DNA from: JABFXX01 sp036489755
GTDB lineage: Bacteria > Myxococcota_A > Polyangia > Haliangiales > Haliangiaceae
Length of the DNA: 64,000 nt
Assembly: GCA_036489755.1 (NCBI GenBank)
Contig: DASXFD010000083.1
Location: 62,001-126,000, forward strand
Direction of reading: 5' to 3'
Below are positions 16,035 through 28,110 of this stretch, piece after piece. Numbering within the stretch: position 1 is the stretch's first letter; the number at the start of each line of letters is the position of its first letter. The translations under genes and the position numbers were made by a program. The notes under the pieces were generated by a model that was not told where the DNA came from, searched no databases, and saw nothing but the letters and a program-made list of their open reading frames with translations.

Positions 16035-16885
16035 GCGGCAGCTCCGGCGACGCGTGGATCGAGGCCGCGCGCCGCGAGCTCGCGCACCACGGCCGGCTCG
16101 ATCGCGAAGCGCTCGAGCAGCTCGCGCAGCTGTGCGCGCGCGGCATTGTCGTAGCGGTTCACGCGCTTGGCGAGGATCAGCTCGTTCTTCGCCGAATGCT
16201 CCCATCCGACGAGCTCGGTCACCGTGACGCGATAGCCGTGGGCCTCGAGCACGAGTGCGCGCACGACGTTCGTCAAGTGCGAGCCGAGCTCGCGCCGGTG
16301 CAGCGGATGCGCGAACAGCGCCGCGATCGCAGGATCCGCCGGCTTGCTGCGCTCGAGCTGGCGCGCGACCTCGGCCTGACAGCACGGCACGACCGCGACG
16401 TGGTCGGCGCCGCGCGCGATCGCGAGCACGAGCGCGTCGTCGGTGGCGGTATCACACGCGTGCAGCGCGGTGACCAGCTGCGGGTGCGACTCGGCGTCGG
16501 CGCCGATCGCTCCGGTTTGCACGCGAAACCGCGCCTGGCCGAATCGCGCGGCGCGCTCGGCCGCCTGCGCCGACAGCTCGGGCCGCGCTTCGATGGCGGT
16601 GAGCGTGCCGCGCCCGGCCGGGCCGAGCACGAGCTCGTAGAGCAGCGCTCCGAGGTAGCTCTTGCCCGCGCCGCAATCGACGATCGCGGGCTCGGTGTGC
16701 CGCGCGAGCGAGTCGTCGAGCGCCGGCTTCAAGAGGCCGACGAGGTGACGGATCTGCTTGAGCTTGCGGCGCGCGTCGGCGTTGAGCTGACCCTCGCGTG
16801 TGAGCAGGTGCAGATCTTTGAGCAGCTCGATCGACATTCCGGCGGGAACGTCGGGATCCGTACGCGGGTCGATCGGCGCTTTCAC
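16031..16885 (-). CDS. SAM-dependent methyltransferase (METTL25/RRNAD-like)
   Basis: A 284-aa Rossmann-fold methyltransferase. The SAM-binding motif I reads IVDCGAGKSYLGALLY (about residues 68-83), the acidic residue of motif II is in LTAIEARPEL, and a later segment HACDTATDDA is followed by VVPCCQAE. The D-C-G-x-G-K-S-Y-L and PCC signatures place it in the methyltransferase domain family that includes eukaryotic METTL25/RRNAD1-type proteins. The substrate is not known; several relatives act on RNA or ribosomal components. It is co-transcribed with the GNAT gene. Confidence 0.8.
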   Translation of the reverse strand: MKAPIDPRTDPDVPAGMSIELLKDLHLLTREGQLNADARRKLKQIRHLVGLLKPALDDSLARHTEPAIVDCGAGKSYLGALLYELVLGPAGRGTLTAIEARPELSAQAAERAARFGQARFRVQTGAIGADAESHPQLVTALHACDTATDDALVLAIARGADHVAVVPCCQAEVARQLERSKPADPAIAALFAHPLHRRELGSHLTNVVRALVLEAHGYRVTVTELVGWEHSAKNELILAKRVNRYDNAARAQLRELLERFAIEPAVVRELAARGLDPRVAGAAA

Positions 16886-16901
16886 GCGCGCAATCTAGCA
16901 G

Positions 16902-17411
16902 CTATAGCGCCGCGCGCAGCGCTGCCTGGCGGCCGCGGAACGCGCGCGTCTTGACTGCTGCGACCGAGATTCCGAGCTCGCGCGAGATCTCGCTCTCGGT
17001 GCGGCCCTCGCCGTAGCGCTTCCAGAACACGACGGGATACTTGGCACCGAGCGCGGCGACGGCCGCTTCGACCTGACCGAGCTCGCTGCGCGCGATGACC
17101 TCGGCGCGGACGTCGCGATCCGAGGCGCGGCGCTCGAGCAGCGGCGTGCCGTCGTCGTCGGCCGCCTGGCTCGATGGGATCTCGCGCGACAGCCGGCGCT
17201 GCTTGCGCAAGAACATCAGCGCCGCGGTCGCGGTCACGCGGTAGAGCCAGGTCGAGTAGCGCGACTCGCCACGGAACGACTCGCGGTAGCGATGCGCGAG
17301 CAGCATCGCCTCCTGCGTGACGTCCTCGGCGTCGGCTTCGTCGCGCACGTACTTCATCGCCACCGATCGGACATATGCGCGCGCATCGTCGAGATCCTTC
17401 GGGTCGTGCAT
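16902..17411 (-). CDS. ECF-type RNA polymerase sigma factor
   Basis: A 169-aa extracytoplasmic-function sigma factor. Region 2 is visible as EADAEDVTQEAMLLAHRY, then SRYSTWLYRVTATAALMFLRKQRR, and region 4 as YPVVFWKRYGEGRTESEISRELGISVAAVKTRAFRGR with the helix-turn-helix. There is no adjacent anti-sigma factor with an evident zinc or membrane domain, so its control is unclear. It diverges from the NtrC-type regulator gene across a 160-bp gap that is less GC-rich than the flanks. Confidence 0.87.
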   Translation of the reverse strand: MHDPKDLDDARAYVRSVAMKYVRDEADAEDVTQEAMLLAHRYRESFRGESRYSTWLYRVTATAALMFLRKQRRLSREIPSSQAADDDGTPLLERRASDRDVRAEVIARSELGQVEAAVAALGAKYPVVFWKRYGEGRTESEISRELGISVAAVKTRAFRGRQAALRAAL

Positions 17412-17571
17412 CGTGCCCTCCTGCCGCCTTCAGATACGCAACTGCGACGCCAAGTCAGTCCAGCCTCTCGGACAAATAGTTTCGATAGGTTAGGTATCGA
17501 GTAGTCCTCGAAATCGTCCAAGGACGTGGACGGCGTCTAGACTTCTGGACGAGACGTCGTAGGCTCTCGAC

Positions 17572-19028
<1,457 letters not shown>

Positions 19029-19032
<4 letters not shown>

Positions 19033-19361
19033 CGTGGCATCCAGTCGCCAAGCTCGCCGACCTGCGGCCCGGCGATGTGATCGGCGTCGAGGTCGCGGGC
19101 ATCCTGATGGTGCTCGTGCGCGACGGCGACGCGGTGTTCGCACTGCAGCGTCATTGCCTGCATCGCGGCGGCGACCTCGCCGACGGCATCCTGTCGCGCG
19201 GCCATCTGATCTGCCCGGTGCACGGCTGGCGGTTCCAGGCTGCGACCGGCCGCCACGCCGAAGCATCCGAGGTATGTCTGGTCCGCTACGCGACGCGCAT
19301 CGTCGGCGACCAGATCGAGGTCGATCCGACTCCACAAGGGCCTGCACAGGTGAATCCATGA
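19029..19361 (+). CDS. Rieske-type [2Fe-2S] ferredoxin
   Basis: A 110-aa soluble Rieske protein. Both cluster-binding motifs are intact: C-x-H as Cys43 and His45 in RHCLHRGG, and C-x2-H as Cys62 and His65 in ICPVHGWRF. The size and the HRGGDL/CPVHGW wording match the small ferredoxin subunits of dioxygenases and NirD-like proteins rather than cytochrome bc1 Rieske subunits, which carry a membrane anchor. It presumably passes single electrons to a partner oxygenase or reductase that is not in this window. It overlaps the regulator gene upstream and the isocitrate dehydrogenase gene downstream by 4 bp each. Confidence 0.88.
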
Positions 19362-20368
19362 CGACAGTGACGTTGATCGAAGGCGACGGCATCGGGCCGG
19401 AGATCACCGCGGCCACGCTGCGCGCGATCGCCGCGGCCGGCGGCGAGATCGAGTGGGAGCGTGCCGACGCCGGCGCGGCTGCGGTCGCCAAGCACGGCGA
19501 TCCGCTGCCCAAGGCGACGCTCGAATCGATCGAGCGCAACAAGGTCGTGCTCAAGGCACCGCTCGCGACGCCGAGCGGCGGCGGCTACCGCTCGGTCAAC
19601 GTGACGCTGCGCCAGACGTTCGATCTCTACGCGAACGTGCGGCCGGCGCAGACGCTCGAGGGCGTGCCGAGTCGCTACACCGGCGTCGATCTCGTGATCG
19701 TGCGCGAGAACACCGAAGATCTCTACGCCGGCATCGAGCACTACATCGATCCGCGCCGCTCGGCCGCTGAGTCGATCGCGGTGATCACGCGGTTCGGCAG
19801 CGAGCGCGTCGTGCGCTACGCGTTCGAGTACGCGCGCCGTCACGGCCGCAAGAAGGTCACGCTCGTCCACAAGGCGAACATCTTGAAGATGTCGAACGGG
19901 CTGTTCCTCGACACCGGGCGCGAGGTCGCGAAGGGCTACGCCGACATCGCGTTCGACGACATGATCGTCGACGCGACCGCGATGAAGCTGGTCACGCAGC
20001 CCGAGCGGTTCGACGTGATCGTCACGATGAACCTGTTCGGCGACATCCTGTCGGATCTCGCGGCGGGGCTCGTCGGCGGCCTCGGCGTCGCGCCGGCCTC
20101 CAACATCGGCGACGGCGGCTGCGCGATGTTCGAGGCAGTGCACGGCACGGCTCCCGACATCGCCGGCAAGGGCATCGCGAACCCGGCGGGCCTGATGCTG
20201 TCGGCGGCGCTCATGCTCGATCACATCGCCCAGACTCGCGCGGCGGAGCGGTTGCGGACCGGCGTGCGCGCGGCGCTCGCAGATCCCGCGTCGCGCACCG
20301 GCGATCTCGGCGGCCGCGCGAACACGCACGTGTTCACCGATGCGGTGTGCACGCACGCGCGCGCCTAA
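19358..20368 (+). CDS. NAD-dependent isocitrate dehydrogenase
   Basis: A 336-aa member of the beta-decarboxylating dehydrogenase family, cytoplasmic. The group signature for isocitrate substrates is seen in VRENTEDLYAGIEH and in the SGGGYRSVNVTLRQTFDLYANVRP region, and the metal/NAD region reads NLFGDILSDLAAGLVGGLGVAPASNIGD. The length and the IDH3-like wording fit NAD-dependent isocitrate dehydrogenase, which converts isocitrate to 2-oxoglutarate and CO2 in the TCA cycle. Homoisocitrate or isopropylmalate dehydrogenase is less likely because leuC/D-type genes are absent. The ATG overlaps the Rieske stop. Confidence 0.88.
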   Translation: MTTVTLIEGDGIGPEITAATLRAIAAAGGEIEWERADAGAAAVAKHGDPLPKATLESIERNKVVLKAPLATPSGGGYRSVNVTLRQTFDLYANVRPAQTLEGVPSRYTGVDLVIVRENTEDLYAGIEHYIDPRRSAAESIAVITRFGSERVVRYAFEYARRHGRKKVTLVHKANILKMSNGLFLDTGREVAKGYADIAFDDMIVDATAMKLVTQPERFDVIVTMNLFGDILSDLAAGLVGGLGVAPASNIGDGGCAMFEAVHGTAPDIAGKGIANPAGLMLSAALMLDHIAQTRAAERLRTGVRAALADPASRTGDLGGRANTHVFTDAVCTHARA

Positions 20369-20670
20369 GCGGCGACGTCGACCGTCTGCAGCCCGCGAAA
20401 CCGCTCGTAGATCTTTTCGATCGCGCCGATCGGCGCGTAGCCGAGCGCGGCCGCCGCTTCGCCCAGCCGCACGCCGGGCAGGCGGTCCTGCATCTGCAGC
20501 GCGCGGAACAGCTGAAACCGATCGAGCACCTGCGCTTCGACGAGGTACTCGCCGAACGACATCTCCTTGAGGCCGTCCTCCACGACGTCGACGCCGGCCT
20601 GCGAATACTCGAAATAACGGCGCAGGTCGTCGCTGCGCGTGCGAGCTCGGGACACGTGGATCGTCTGCAT
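20365..20670 (-). CDS. Small GspE-N/MshEN-like protein
   Basis: A 101-aa protein of uncertain role. Its second half reads FGEYLVEAQVLDRFQLFRAL then VRLGEAAAALGYAPIGAIEKI. This is the repeating LGExLVexGxIxxxQLxxAL pattern of the N-terminal domain of GspE/MshE-type secretion ATPases, which in MshE binds c-di-GMP. No ATPase is attached, so it may be a free-standing regulatory module. The start is ATG 20670; a longer reading would overlap the divergent gene. The two divergent starts are only 26 bp apart. Confidence 0.6.
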   Translation of the reverse strand: MQTIHVSRARTRSDDLRRYFEYSQAGVDVVEDGLKEMSFGEYLVEAQVLDRFQLFRALQMQDRLPGVRLGEAAAALGYAPIGAIEKIYERFRGLQTVDVAA

Positions 20671-20696
20671 GGCCAGCGTATGCTGAAGCAGTCGAC

Positions 20697-22010
20697 ATGC
20701 CAGCCCAACTGCGCGTAGCGCCTCGTGCGGCAACTCGAGTTGCCAGCCAGCGCGGTTGTCGATCGGCTGCACGGGCAGCCAGCTGCGCGCTCCTGTTGGC
20801 CGCGTGTAACAAGCCCGCGCCGGCCCGCGACGTGCCGCCGGCGGCTTCGCAACCGATCGCCGCGGCGCCGATCAACAACGCCCCGCAACTCGTACCGGTG
20901 CCCGCCGACGTCGTCGCGCACATCGGGCTGCGCGAGATCGCACATGGCTTCGCGCGTCCCGTGCTGATCACGCATCCGCCGAACGATAGGAGACTGTTCG
21001 TCGTCGAGCAGCGCGGCGCGATCCGGATCCTCGGCAAGCCCGATCCGTTCTTCACGATCGATCATCTCTCCGACGGCAACGAAGAAGGCCTGCTCGGGCT
21101 CGCGTTTCATCCGCAGTTCGCGAAGAACGGCCGGCTGTACGTCGACTACACGACCGAGGACAAAGCCACGCACATCGTCGAATACAACGTGTCGGCGAGC
21201 GATCCGGATCGCGTCGATCCGTCGACCGCGCGCGAGCTCGTCAAGATCGACCATCCGTACACGAACCACAACGGCGGCAATCTGGCGTTCGGGCCCGACG
21301 GCAAGCTCTACGCCGGCATGGGCGACGGCGGCTCGGCGAACGATCCGCACAAGAACGGCCAGAACCCGCACGCGCTGCTCGCGAAGATCCTGCGGTTCGA
21401 CGTCGAGGCGCCGCACCCGACACCGGAGATCGTTCACATCGGCTCGCGCAATCCGTGGCGGTTCTGGTTCGACGCCAAGACCGGCGACCTCTACATCGGC
21501 GACGTCGGCCAAAACCTCTGGGAGAACGTCTACGTCGTGCACAGCGACGGCACGCACCACAACTTCGGGTGGAACGTCGTCGAGGGCAACCACTGCTTCG
21601 ACGCCGCCACCGGCACCGAAGCCGCGAGTTGCGACCGCACCGGCTTCACGCCGCCGGTCGCCGACTACGGTCACGATCAAGGCTGCTCGGTCACCGGCGG
21701 CGTCACGTATCGCGGCAAGGCGCTGCCCGTGCTCGACGGCCGCTACTTCTACGCCGACTACTGCACGGGCCTCTTGCGCAGCTTCATCTGGACCGGCAGC
21801 GGCATCATCGATCACTGGGACTGGAAAGCGGCGATCGATCACGACAACGTGCTGTCGCAGATCAGCTCGTTCGGCACCGACGCCGACGGCGAGGTCTACA
21901 TCGTCGAGCTGACCGGCAGCATCTACGAGCTGGTCCCGCGCGATCCGCCGGGACCTGTGCGCGGCGACAACCACTGCATCGACAACCCGCTCGCGCGCGG
22001 CTGTTCGTGA
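20697..22010 (+). CDS. PQQ-type sugar dehydrogenase (GSDH family) lipoprotein
   Basis: A 437-aa six-bladed beta-propeller protein of the soluble glucose/sorbosone dehydrogenase (GSDH) family. The N-terminus holds a basic region and a lipobox LLLAACN (Cys37), so it is likely lipid-anchored outside the cytoplasm. Typical propeller phrases are visible: RLFVVEQRGAIRI, EEGLLGLAFHPQF, NHNGGNLAFGPDGKLYAGMGDGG, GSRNPWRFWFD and SVTGGVTYRG. Family members use PQQ and oxidise sugars, but many homologues are uncharacterised. The signal peptide is unusually long and Arg/Ala-rich; ATG 20697 is the only conventional start in frame. Confidence 0.84.
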   Translation: MPAQLRVAPRAATRVASQRGCRSAARAASCALLLAACNKPAPARDVPPAASQPIAAAPINNAPQLVPVPADVVAHIGLREIAHGFARPVLITHPPNDRRLFVVEQRGAIRILGKPDPFFTIDHLSDGNEEGLLGLAFHPQFAKNGRLYVDYTTEDKATHIVEYNVSASDPDRVDPSTARELVKIDHPYTNHNGGNLAFGPDGKLYAGMGDGGSANDPHKNGQNPHALLAKILRFDVEAPHPTPEIVHIGSRNPWRFWFDAKTGDLYIGDVGQNLWENVYVVHSDGTHHNFGWNVVEGNHCFDAATGTEAASCDRTGFTPPVADYGHDQGCSVTGGVTYRGKALPVLDGRYFYADYCTGLLRSFIWTGSGIIDHWDWKAAIDHDNVLSQISSFGTDADGEVYIVELTGSIYELVPRDPPGPVRGDNHCIDNPLARGCS

Positions 22011-22031
22011 CCAGAAACGGCTGAGCAGCCA

Positions 22032-24482
<2,451 letters not shown>

Positions 24483-24503
24483 CACAGCCCTTCGCGCAGT
24501 TTA

Positions 24504-24536
24504 GCGTAGGCGTACGCGCAGGCGTAGGCGTACGCG
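24504..24536. repeat. Perfect 15-bp direct repeat upstream of lon
   Basis: GCGTAGGCGTACGCG occurs twice, at 24504-24518 and 24522-24536, separated by CAG, giving an 18-bp period. Each copy contains the palindrome GCGTACGC. The repeat lies about 20-55 bp upstream of the lon start codon, where an operator would be expected. An inverted-repeat core duplicated in direct orientation at about two helical turns suggests a site for cooperative binding of a dimeric regulator. It is not the CIRCE or HspR consensus that I know. Confidence 0.5.
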
Positions 24537-24617
24537 GAGAGATCGTGGCCAGCGCAGCGAGACCCGAGATGATCGAGAGCCGATGCCGGCGGGAAACCTC
24601 GCATCGCAGCGTTGCTG

Positions 24618-25430
24618 CTAGGCATCGTGCCCGCGCTTGCGAAGCCGCTGGACGAGCTGGACGAGCTGCTTTTTCGCTTCGTCGTCGAGATCGCCGGGAA
24701 CGTCGATCTGAACCGTCACGTAGTGGTTTCCCGCTTGGCCCGAGCGATCCGAGATGCCCTTGCCGCGGAGCCGCAGCTTCTTGCCGCTGGACGTGCCCGG
24801 CGGAACCTTGACCTCGGCCTTGCCGTCGATGGTCGGCACGGTCGCGACCGTACCGAGAATGGCGCGGTCGAACGGAATCCGCACGTCGGAGTAGACGTCG
24901 TTGCCCTTCGCCACGAGCCAGCTGCCGTCGCTCGCCTGGACCTTGCTCGTGAACTCGGCGTCGTCTGCGCCCGGCGCGTGCCGGCCGCGAGGCCGGCCGC
25001 CGTACGCGTCCTCGAAGTCTTCGATGCGAACGCGGCGCGCGCCGCCACCACCGCCGCCACCTGCGGCCCGAGCTTGCTGCTGGCCGGTGAAGAACTGGCC
25101 GAACAGATCGTTCAGATCGAACACACCCGGGCCACCGCCGCCGCCGTCGTAGGTGTAGGAGACTCCGGGCCGGCCCTGGCGCAGGCCGCCCGCACGAATC
25201 TCATCGTAGAGCTTCTTCTTCTTCGCGTCGCCGAGCACGTCGTACGCGTTCGAGATCTCCTTGAACCGCGTCTCTTTGGCCTTGTCGCCGCCCGTGGTGT
25301 CGGGGTGGTACTGCTTCGCGAGCTTGCGGTACTGCTTCTTGATGTCGTCGGCCGACGACTTCTCGGAGACGCCGAGCGACTTGTAGTAGTCGAGGTTCGG
25401 ATCGAAATCGATCTGTGGGGTCGTCGGCAT
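24618..25430 (-). CDS. DnaJ/CbpA-type co-chaperone (no zinc finger)
   Basis: A 270-aa J-domain protein. The J-domain (about residues 14-80) starts DYYKSLGVSEKSSADDIKKQYRKLA and contains the essential HPD at residues 42-44. A Gly-rich linker with FDLNDLFGQFFTGQQ follows, then a C-terminal substrate-binding domain (DVRIPFDRAILGTVATVPTIDG, VKVPPGTSSGKKLRLRGKG). The CxxCxGxG zinc repeats of DnaJ are absent, making it a class II/CbpA-like protein, which would deliver substrates to DnaK. It follows clpB by one base, so the pair forms a ClpB-DnaJ disaggregation operon. Confidence 0.92.
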   Translation of the reverse strand: MPTTPQIDFDPNLDYYKSLGVSEKSSADDIKKQYRKLAKQYHPDTTGGDKAKETRFKEISNAYDVLGDAKKKKLYDEIRAGGLRQGRPGVSYTYDGGGGGPGVFDLNDLFGQFFTGQQQARAAGGGGGGGARRVRIEDFEDAYGGRPRGRHAPGADDAEFTSKVQASDGSWLVAKGNDVYSDVRIPFDRAILGTVATVPTIDGKAEVKVPPGTSSGKKLRLRGKGISDRSGQAGNHYVTVQIDVPGDLDDEAKKQLVQLVQRLRKRGHDA

Positions 25431-25431
25431 A

Positions 25432-28041
25432 TCAGGCGGCCGTCACTTTCTGCGCCAGCTCTTTGCGAAACACGATCTGGTCGCCTTCCACGCCGACGCG
25501 GACGAGGTCACCTGCGGCGAACTCGCCGGCGAGCAGATGGGTGGCGAGCGGGTCGATCACGAGCTTCTGCAGCGCACGCTTTAGAGGACGCGCACCGTAC
25601 ACCGGATCGTAGCCAGCCTCCGCGACTCTCGCGACTGCCTGCTCGGACAGGTGCAGGTCCAACCCGCGCTCCGCGAGCAGCTTGGCAAACCTCGCCACCT
25701 GGATCTCGACGATCTTCGCGAGCTCGGCCTCGCCGAGCGGCTCGAAGAAGATGATCTCGTCGATGCGGTTGAGCAGCTCGGGCCGGAAGATGGTCTGGAG
25801 CTCGCGCATCGCGAGGCTCTCGATCTCCGCGCGATTCTTGTCGGTCATGCGGAGCAGGTGCTGACTGCCGGCATTGCTGGTCATGATGACGACGGTGTTC
25901 TTGAAGTCGACCGTGCGGCCCTGACCGTCGGTCAGCCGGCCGTCGTCGAGGACTTGCAGCAGCACGCCCCAGACATCCGGGTGCGCCTTCTCGATCTCGT
26001 CGAGCAGCACGACGCTGTACGGCCGGCGGCGCACGGCTTCGGTGAGCTGGCCGCCCTGGTCGTAGCCGATGTAGCCGGGCGGTGCGCCGACGAGCCGGCT
26101 CACCGTGTGCTTCTCCTGATACTCGGACATGTCGATGCGAATGATGTTGTTGTCGTCGTCGAACAGGAACTCGGCGAGCGCGCGGGCGAGCTCGGTCTTG
26201 CCGACGCCCGTGGGGCCGAGGAACAAGAAGCTGCCGATCGGGCGGTTCGGATCTTTGAGCCCGGCGCGCGCGCGGCGCACCGCGGCCGCGACCGCGGTCA
26301 CGGCGTTGTCCTGACCGACCACGCGCGTGCGCAGCCGATCCTCCATCTTCGTGAGCCGCTCGACGTCGCCTTCGAGCATCTTGTCGACCGGGATGCCGGT
26401 CCACTTCGACACGACGGCGGCGATGTCGTCCTCGGTGACCTCTTCGCGCAAGAAGCCGCCGTTCTGCATGCCGGCGTCGGCTTGCGCGCCGAGCGCCGCG
26501 AGCTCGTGCTCGAGCGCCGGCACCGATCCGAACCGCAGCTCGGATGCCTTCGCGAAGTCGCCCGAACGCTGCGCGCGCTCGGCCTCGCTCTTGAGCGCCT
26601 CGAGCCGCTCTTTCTTGTCGCGCAGCTTCGCGATCAGGTCGCGCTCGGTCTGCCATTGCGCCTTCATCGACGACGCCTGCTCCTTGAGCTCGGCGATCTC
26701 GCGCTCGACCTCGGGCAGCCGCTGCTTCGCGAACCGATCGTGCTTCTCGCGCTCGAGCGCGACTCGCTCGACCTCGAGCACGACGATGCGCCGCTCGAGG
26801 TTGTCGATCGGCGTGGGCACGCTCTCGATCTCCATCTTGAGCCGCGACGCGGCCTCGTCGACGAGATCGATCGCCTTGTCGGGCAGCTGGCGCGCCGTGA
26901 TGTAGCGGTGCGAGAGCTTGGCGGCGGCGACCAGCGCGGCATCGCGGATGCGGATGCCGTGGTGGACTTCGTATTTTTCTTTGAGCCCGCGCAGGATCGC
27001 GATCGTGTCGTTGACGCTCGGCTCCTCGATCATCACCGGCTGGAACCGGCGCTCGAGTGCTTTGTCCTTCTCGATGTGCTTCCGATACTCGTCGAGCGTG
27101 GTCGCGCCGATGCAGCGCAGCTCGCCGCGCGCGAGCGCGGGCTTGAGCAAGTTCGCCGCGTCGTTGCCGCCTTCGGCGGCGCCGGCGCCGACGAGCGTGT
27201 GCAGCTCGTCGATGAACATGATGACGGCGCCCGCCGACGACGCGACCTCTTTGAGGACGGCTTTGAGCCGCTCCTCGAACTCGCCGCGATACTTCGCGCC
27301 GGCGATCAGCGCGCCGAGATCGAGCGACAACAGCTTCTTGTCGCGCAGCGACTCGGGCACGTCGCCCGACGCGATGCGCTGCGCGATGCCTTCGACGACC
27401 GCCGTCTTGCCGACGCCGGCCTCGCCGACGAGCACCGGGTTGTTCTTGGTGCGCCGCGACAGGATCTGGATCGTGCGGCGAATCTCGTCGTCGCGGCCGA
27501 TCACGGGATCGAGCTTGCCCTGCGCGGCGAGCTTGGTGAGGTCGCGCGCGTAGCGCTCGAGTGCTTCGTACTTGGCTTCGGGATCGGCGTCGGTCACGCG
27601 CTGGTTGCCGCGGACCTCGACGAGCGCGCCGAGAATGGCAGCTTTGGTCGCGCCGGCGTTGCGGAGCGCGTCGCCGGCCGCGCCTTTGGATTCGGCGAGC
27701 GCGATCAGGAAGTGCTCGGTCGAGATGAACTCGTCCTTCATCTCGTTCGCTTGCTTGGCGGCGGCTTCCCAGACGGACTTCAGGTCGCGCCCGAGATCGA
27801 TGTCGAGCGCGCTGCCGTGGGCTCGCGGTTTCTTGTCGAGCGAGCGCTCGACGTCGGCGCGAACGATCTGTGGATCGGCGCCGAGCTTGGTGAGGACGCG
27901 CGGGACCACGCCACCGTCTTGGTCGAGTAGCGCGACGAGCAAGTGCTCGGCACCGACTTCGGCGTGCGACTTGGCGCCGGCTACGTCCCGGGCGGAGGCC
28001 AACGCCTCGCGCGCCTTGACGGTCAGGTTGTCGATCTTCAT
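25432..28041 (-). CDS. clpB: ClpB disaggregase
   Basis: An 869-aa Hsp100 ATPase that, with DnaK/DnaJ, extracts proteins from aggregates. It has the Clp-N double repeat (residues 1 to about 145), NBD1 with Walker A GEAGVGKT and Walker B VIMFIDEL, a coiled-coil middle domain with LERRIVVLEVERVALEREK and many Lys/Glu heptads (about residues 405-520), and NBD2 with Walker A GPTGVGKTE and Walker B VVLLDEIEKA. The C-terminal domain includes YGARPLKRALQ. Length is typical (about 860 aa), and no IGL/IGF loop for ClpP is visible, as expected for ClpB. The start is ATG 28041. It is divergently arranged with the Ser/Thr kinase gene. Confidence 0.96.
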   Translation of the reverse strand: MKIDNLTVKAREALASARDVAGAKSHAEVGAEHLLVALLDQDGGVVPRVLTKLGADPQIVRADVERSLDKKPRAHGSALDIDLGRDLKSVWEAAAKQANEMKDEFISTEHFLIALAESKGAAGDALRNAGATKAAILGALVEVRGNQRVTDADPEAKYEALERYARDLTKLAAQGKLDPVIGRDDEIRRTIQILSRRTKNNPVLVGEAGVGKTAVVEGIAQRIASGDVPESLRDKKLLSLDLGALIAGAKYRGEFEERLKAVLKEVASSAGAVIMFIDELHTLVGAGAAEGGNDAANLLKPALARGELRCIGATTLDEYRKHIEKDKALERRFQPVMIEEPSVNDTIAILRGLKEKYEVHHGIRIRDAALVAAAKLSHRYITARQLPDKAIDLVDEAASRLKMEIESVPTPIDNLERRIVVLEVERVALEREKHDRFAKQRLPEVEREIAELKEQASSMKAQWQTERDLIAKLRDKKERLEALKSEAERAQRSGDFAKASELRFGSVPALEHELAALGAQADAGMQNGGFLREEVTEDDIAAVVSKWTGIPVDKMLEGDVERLTKMEDRLRTRVVGQDNAVTAVAAAVRRARAGLKDPNRPIGSFLFLGPTGVGKTELARALAEFLFDDDNNIIRIDMSEYQEKHTVSRLVGAPPGYIGYDQGGQLTEAVRRRPYSVVLLDEIEKAHPDVWGVLLQVLDDGRLTDGQGRTVDFKNTVVIMTSNAGSQHLLRMTDKNRAEIESLAMRELQTIFRPELLNRIDEIIFFEPLGEAELAKIVEIQVARFAKLLAERGLDLHLSEQAVARVAEAGYDPVYGARPLKRALQKLVIDPLATHLLAGEFAAGDLVRVGVEGDQIVFRKELAQKVTAA

Positions 28042-28053
28042 AGAGATGCGCGT

Positions 28054-28081
28054 AACGTAACCACCCTTACGTCTCCGTCAA
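28054..28081 (-). promoter_or_regulatory. Candidate promoter of clpB-dnaJ
   Basis: On the minus strand TTGACG (28081-28076) is followed after 16 bp by TACGTT (28059-28054), about 12 bp ahead of the clpB ATG. This is a reasonable housekeeping-type match in a stretch less GC-rich than its flanks. No sigma32-like CTTGAA/CCCCAT pair or CIRCE element is evident. Confidence 0.35.
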
Positions 28082-28110
28082 TAAGCCGCGTGTCTGTTAG
28101 GCTTTCCGTG

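Noticed and set aside
17412..17571. Operator between the ECF sigma and NtrC genes
   Set aside because: GTCC-AA-GGAC near 17517 is a weak, tight dyad and no -12/-24 or ECF promoter pair stands out.
22019..22030. GGCTG-AG-CAGCC hairpin between the sugar dehydrogenase and lon
   Set aside because: A two-base loop is strained and there is no T-tract on either strand, so I do not call a terminator.
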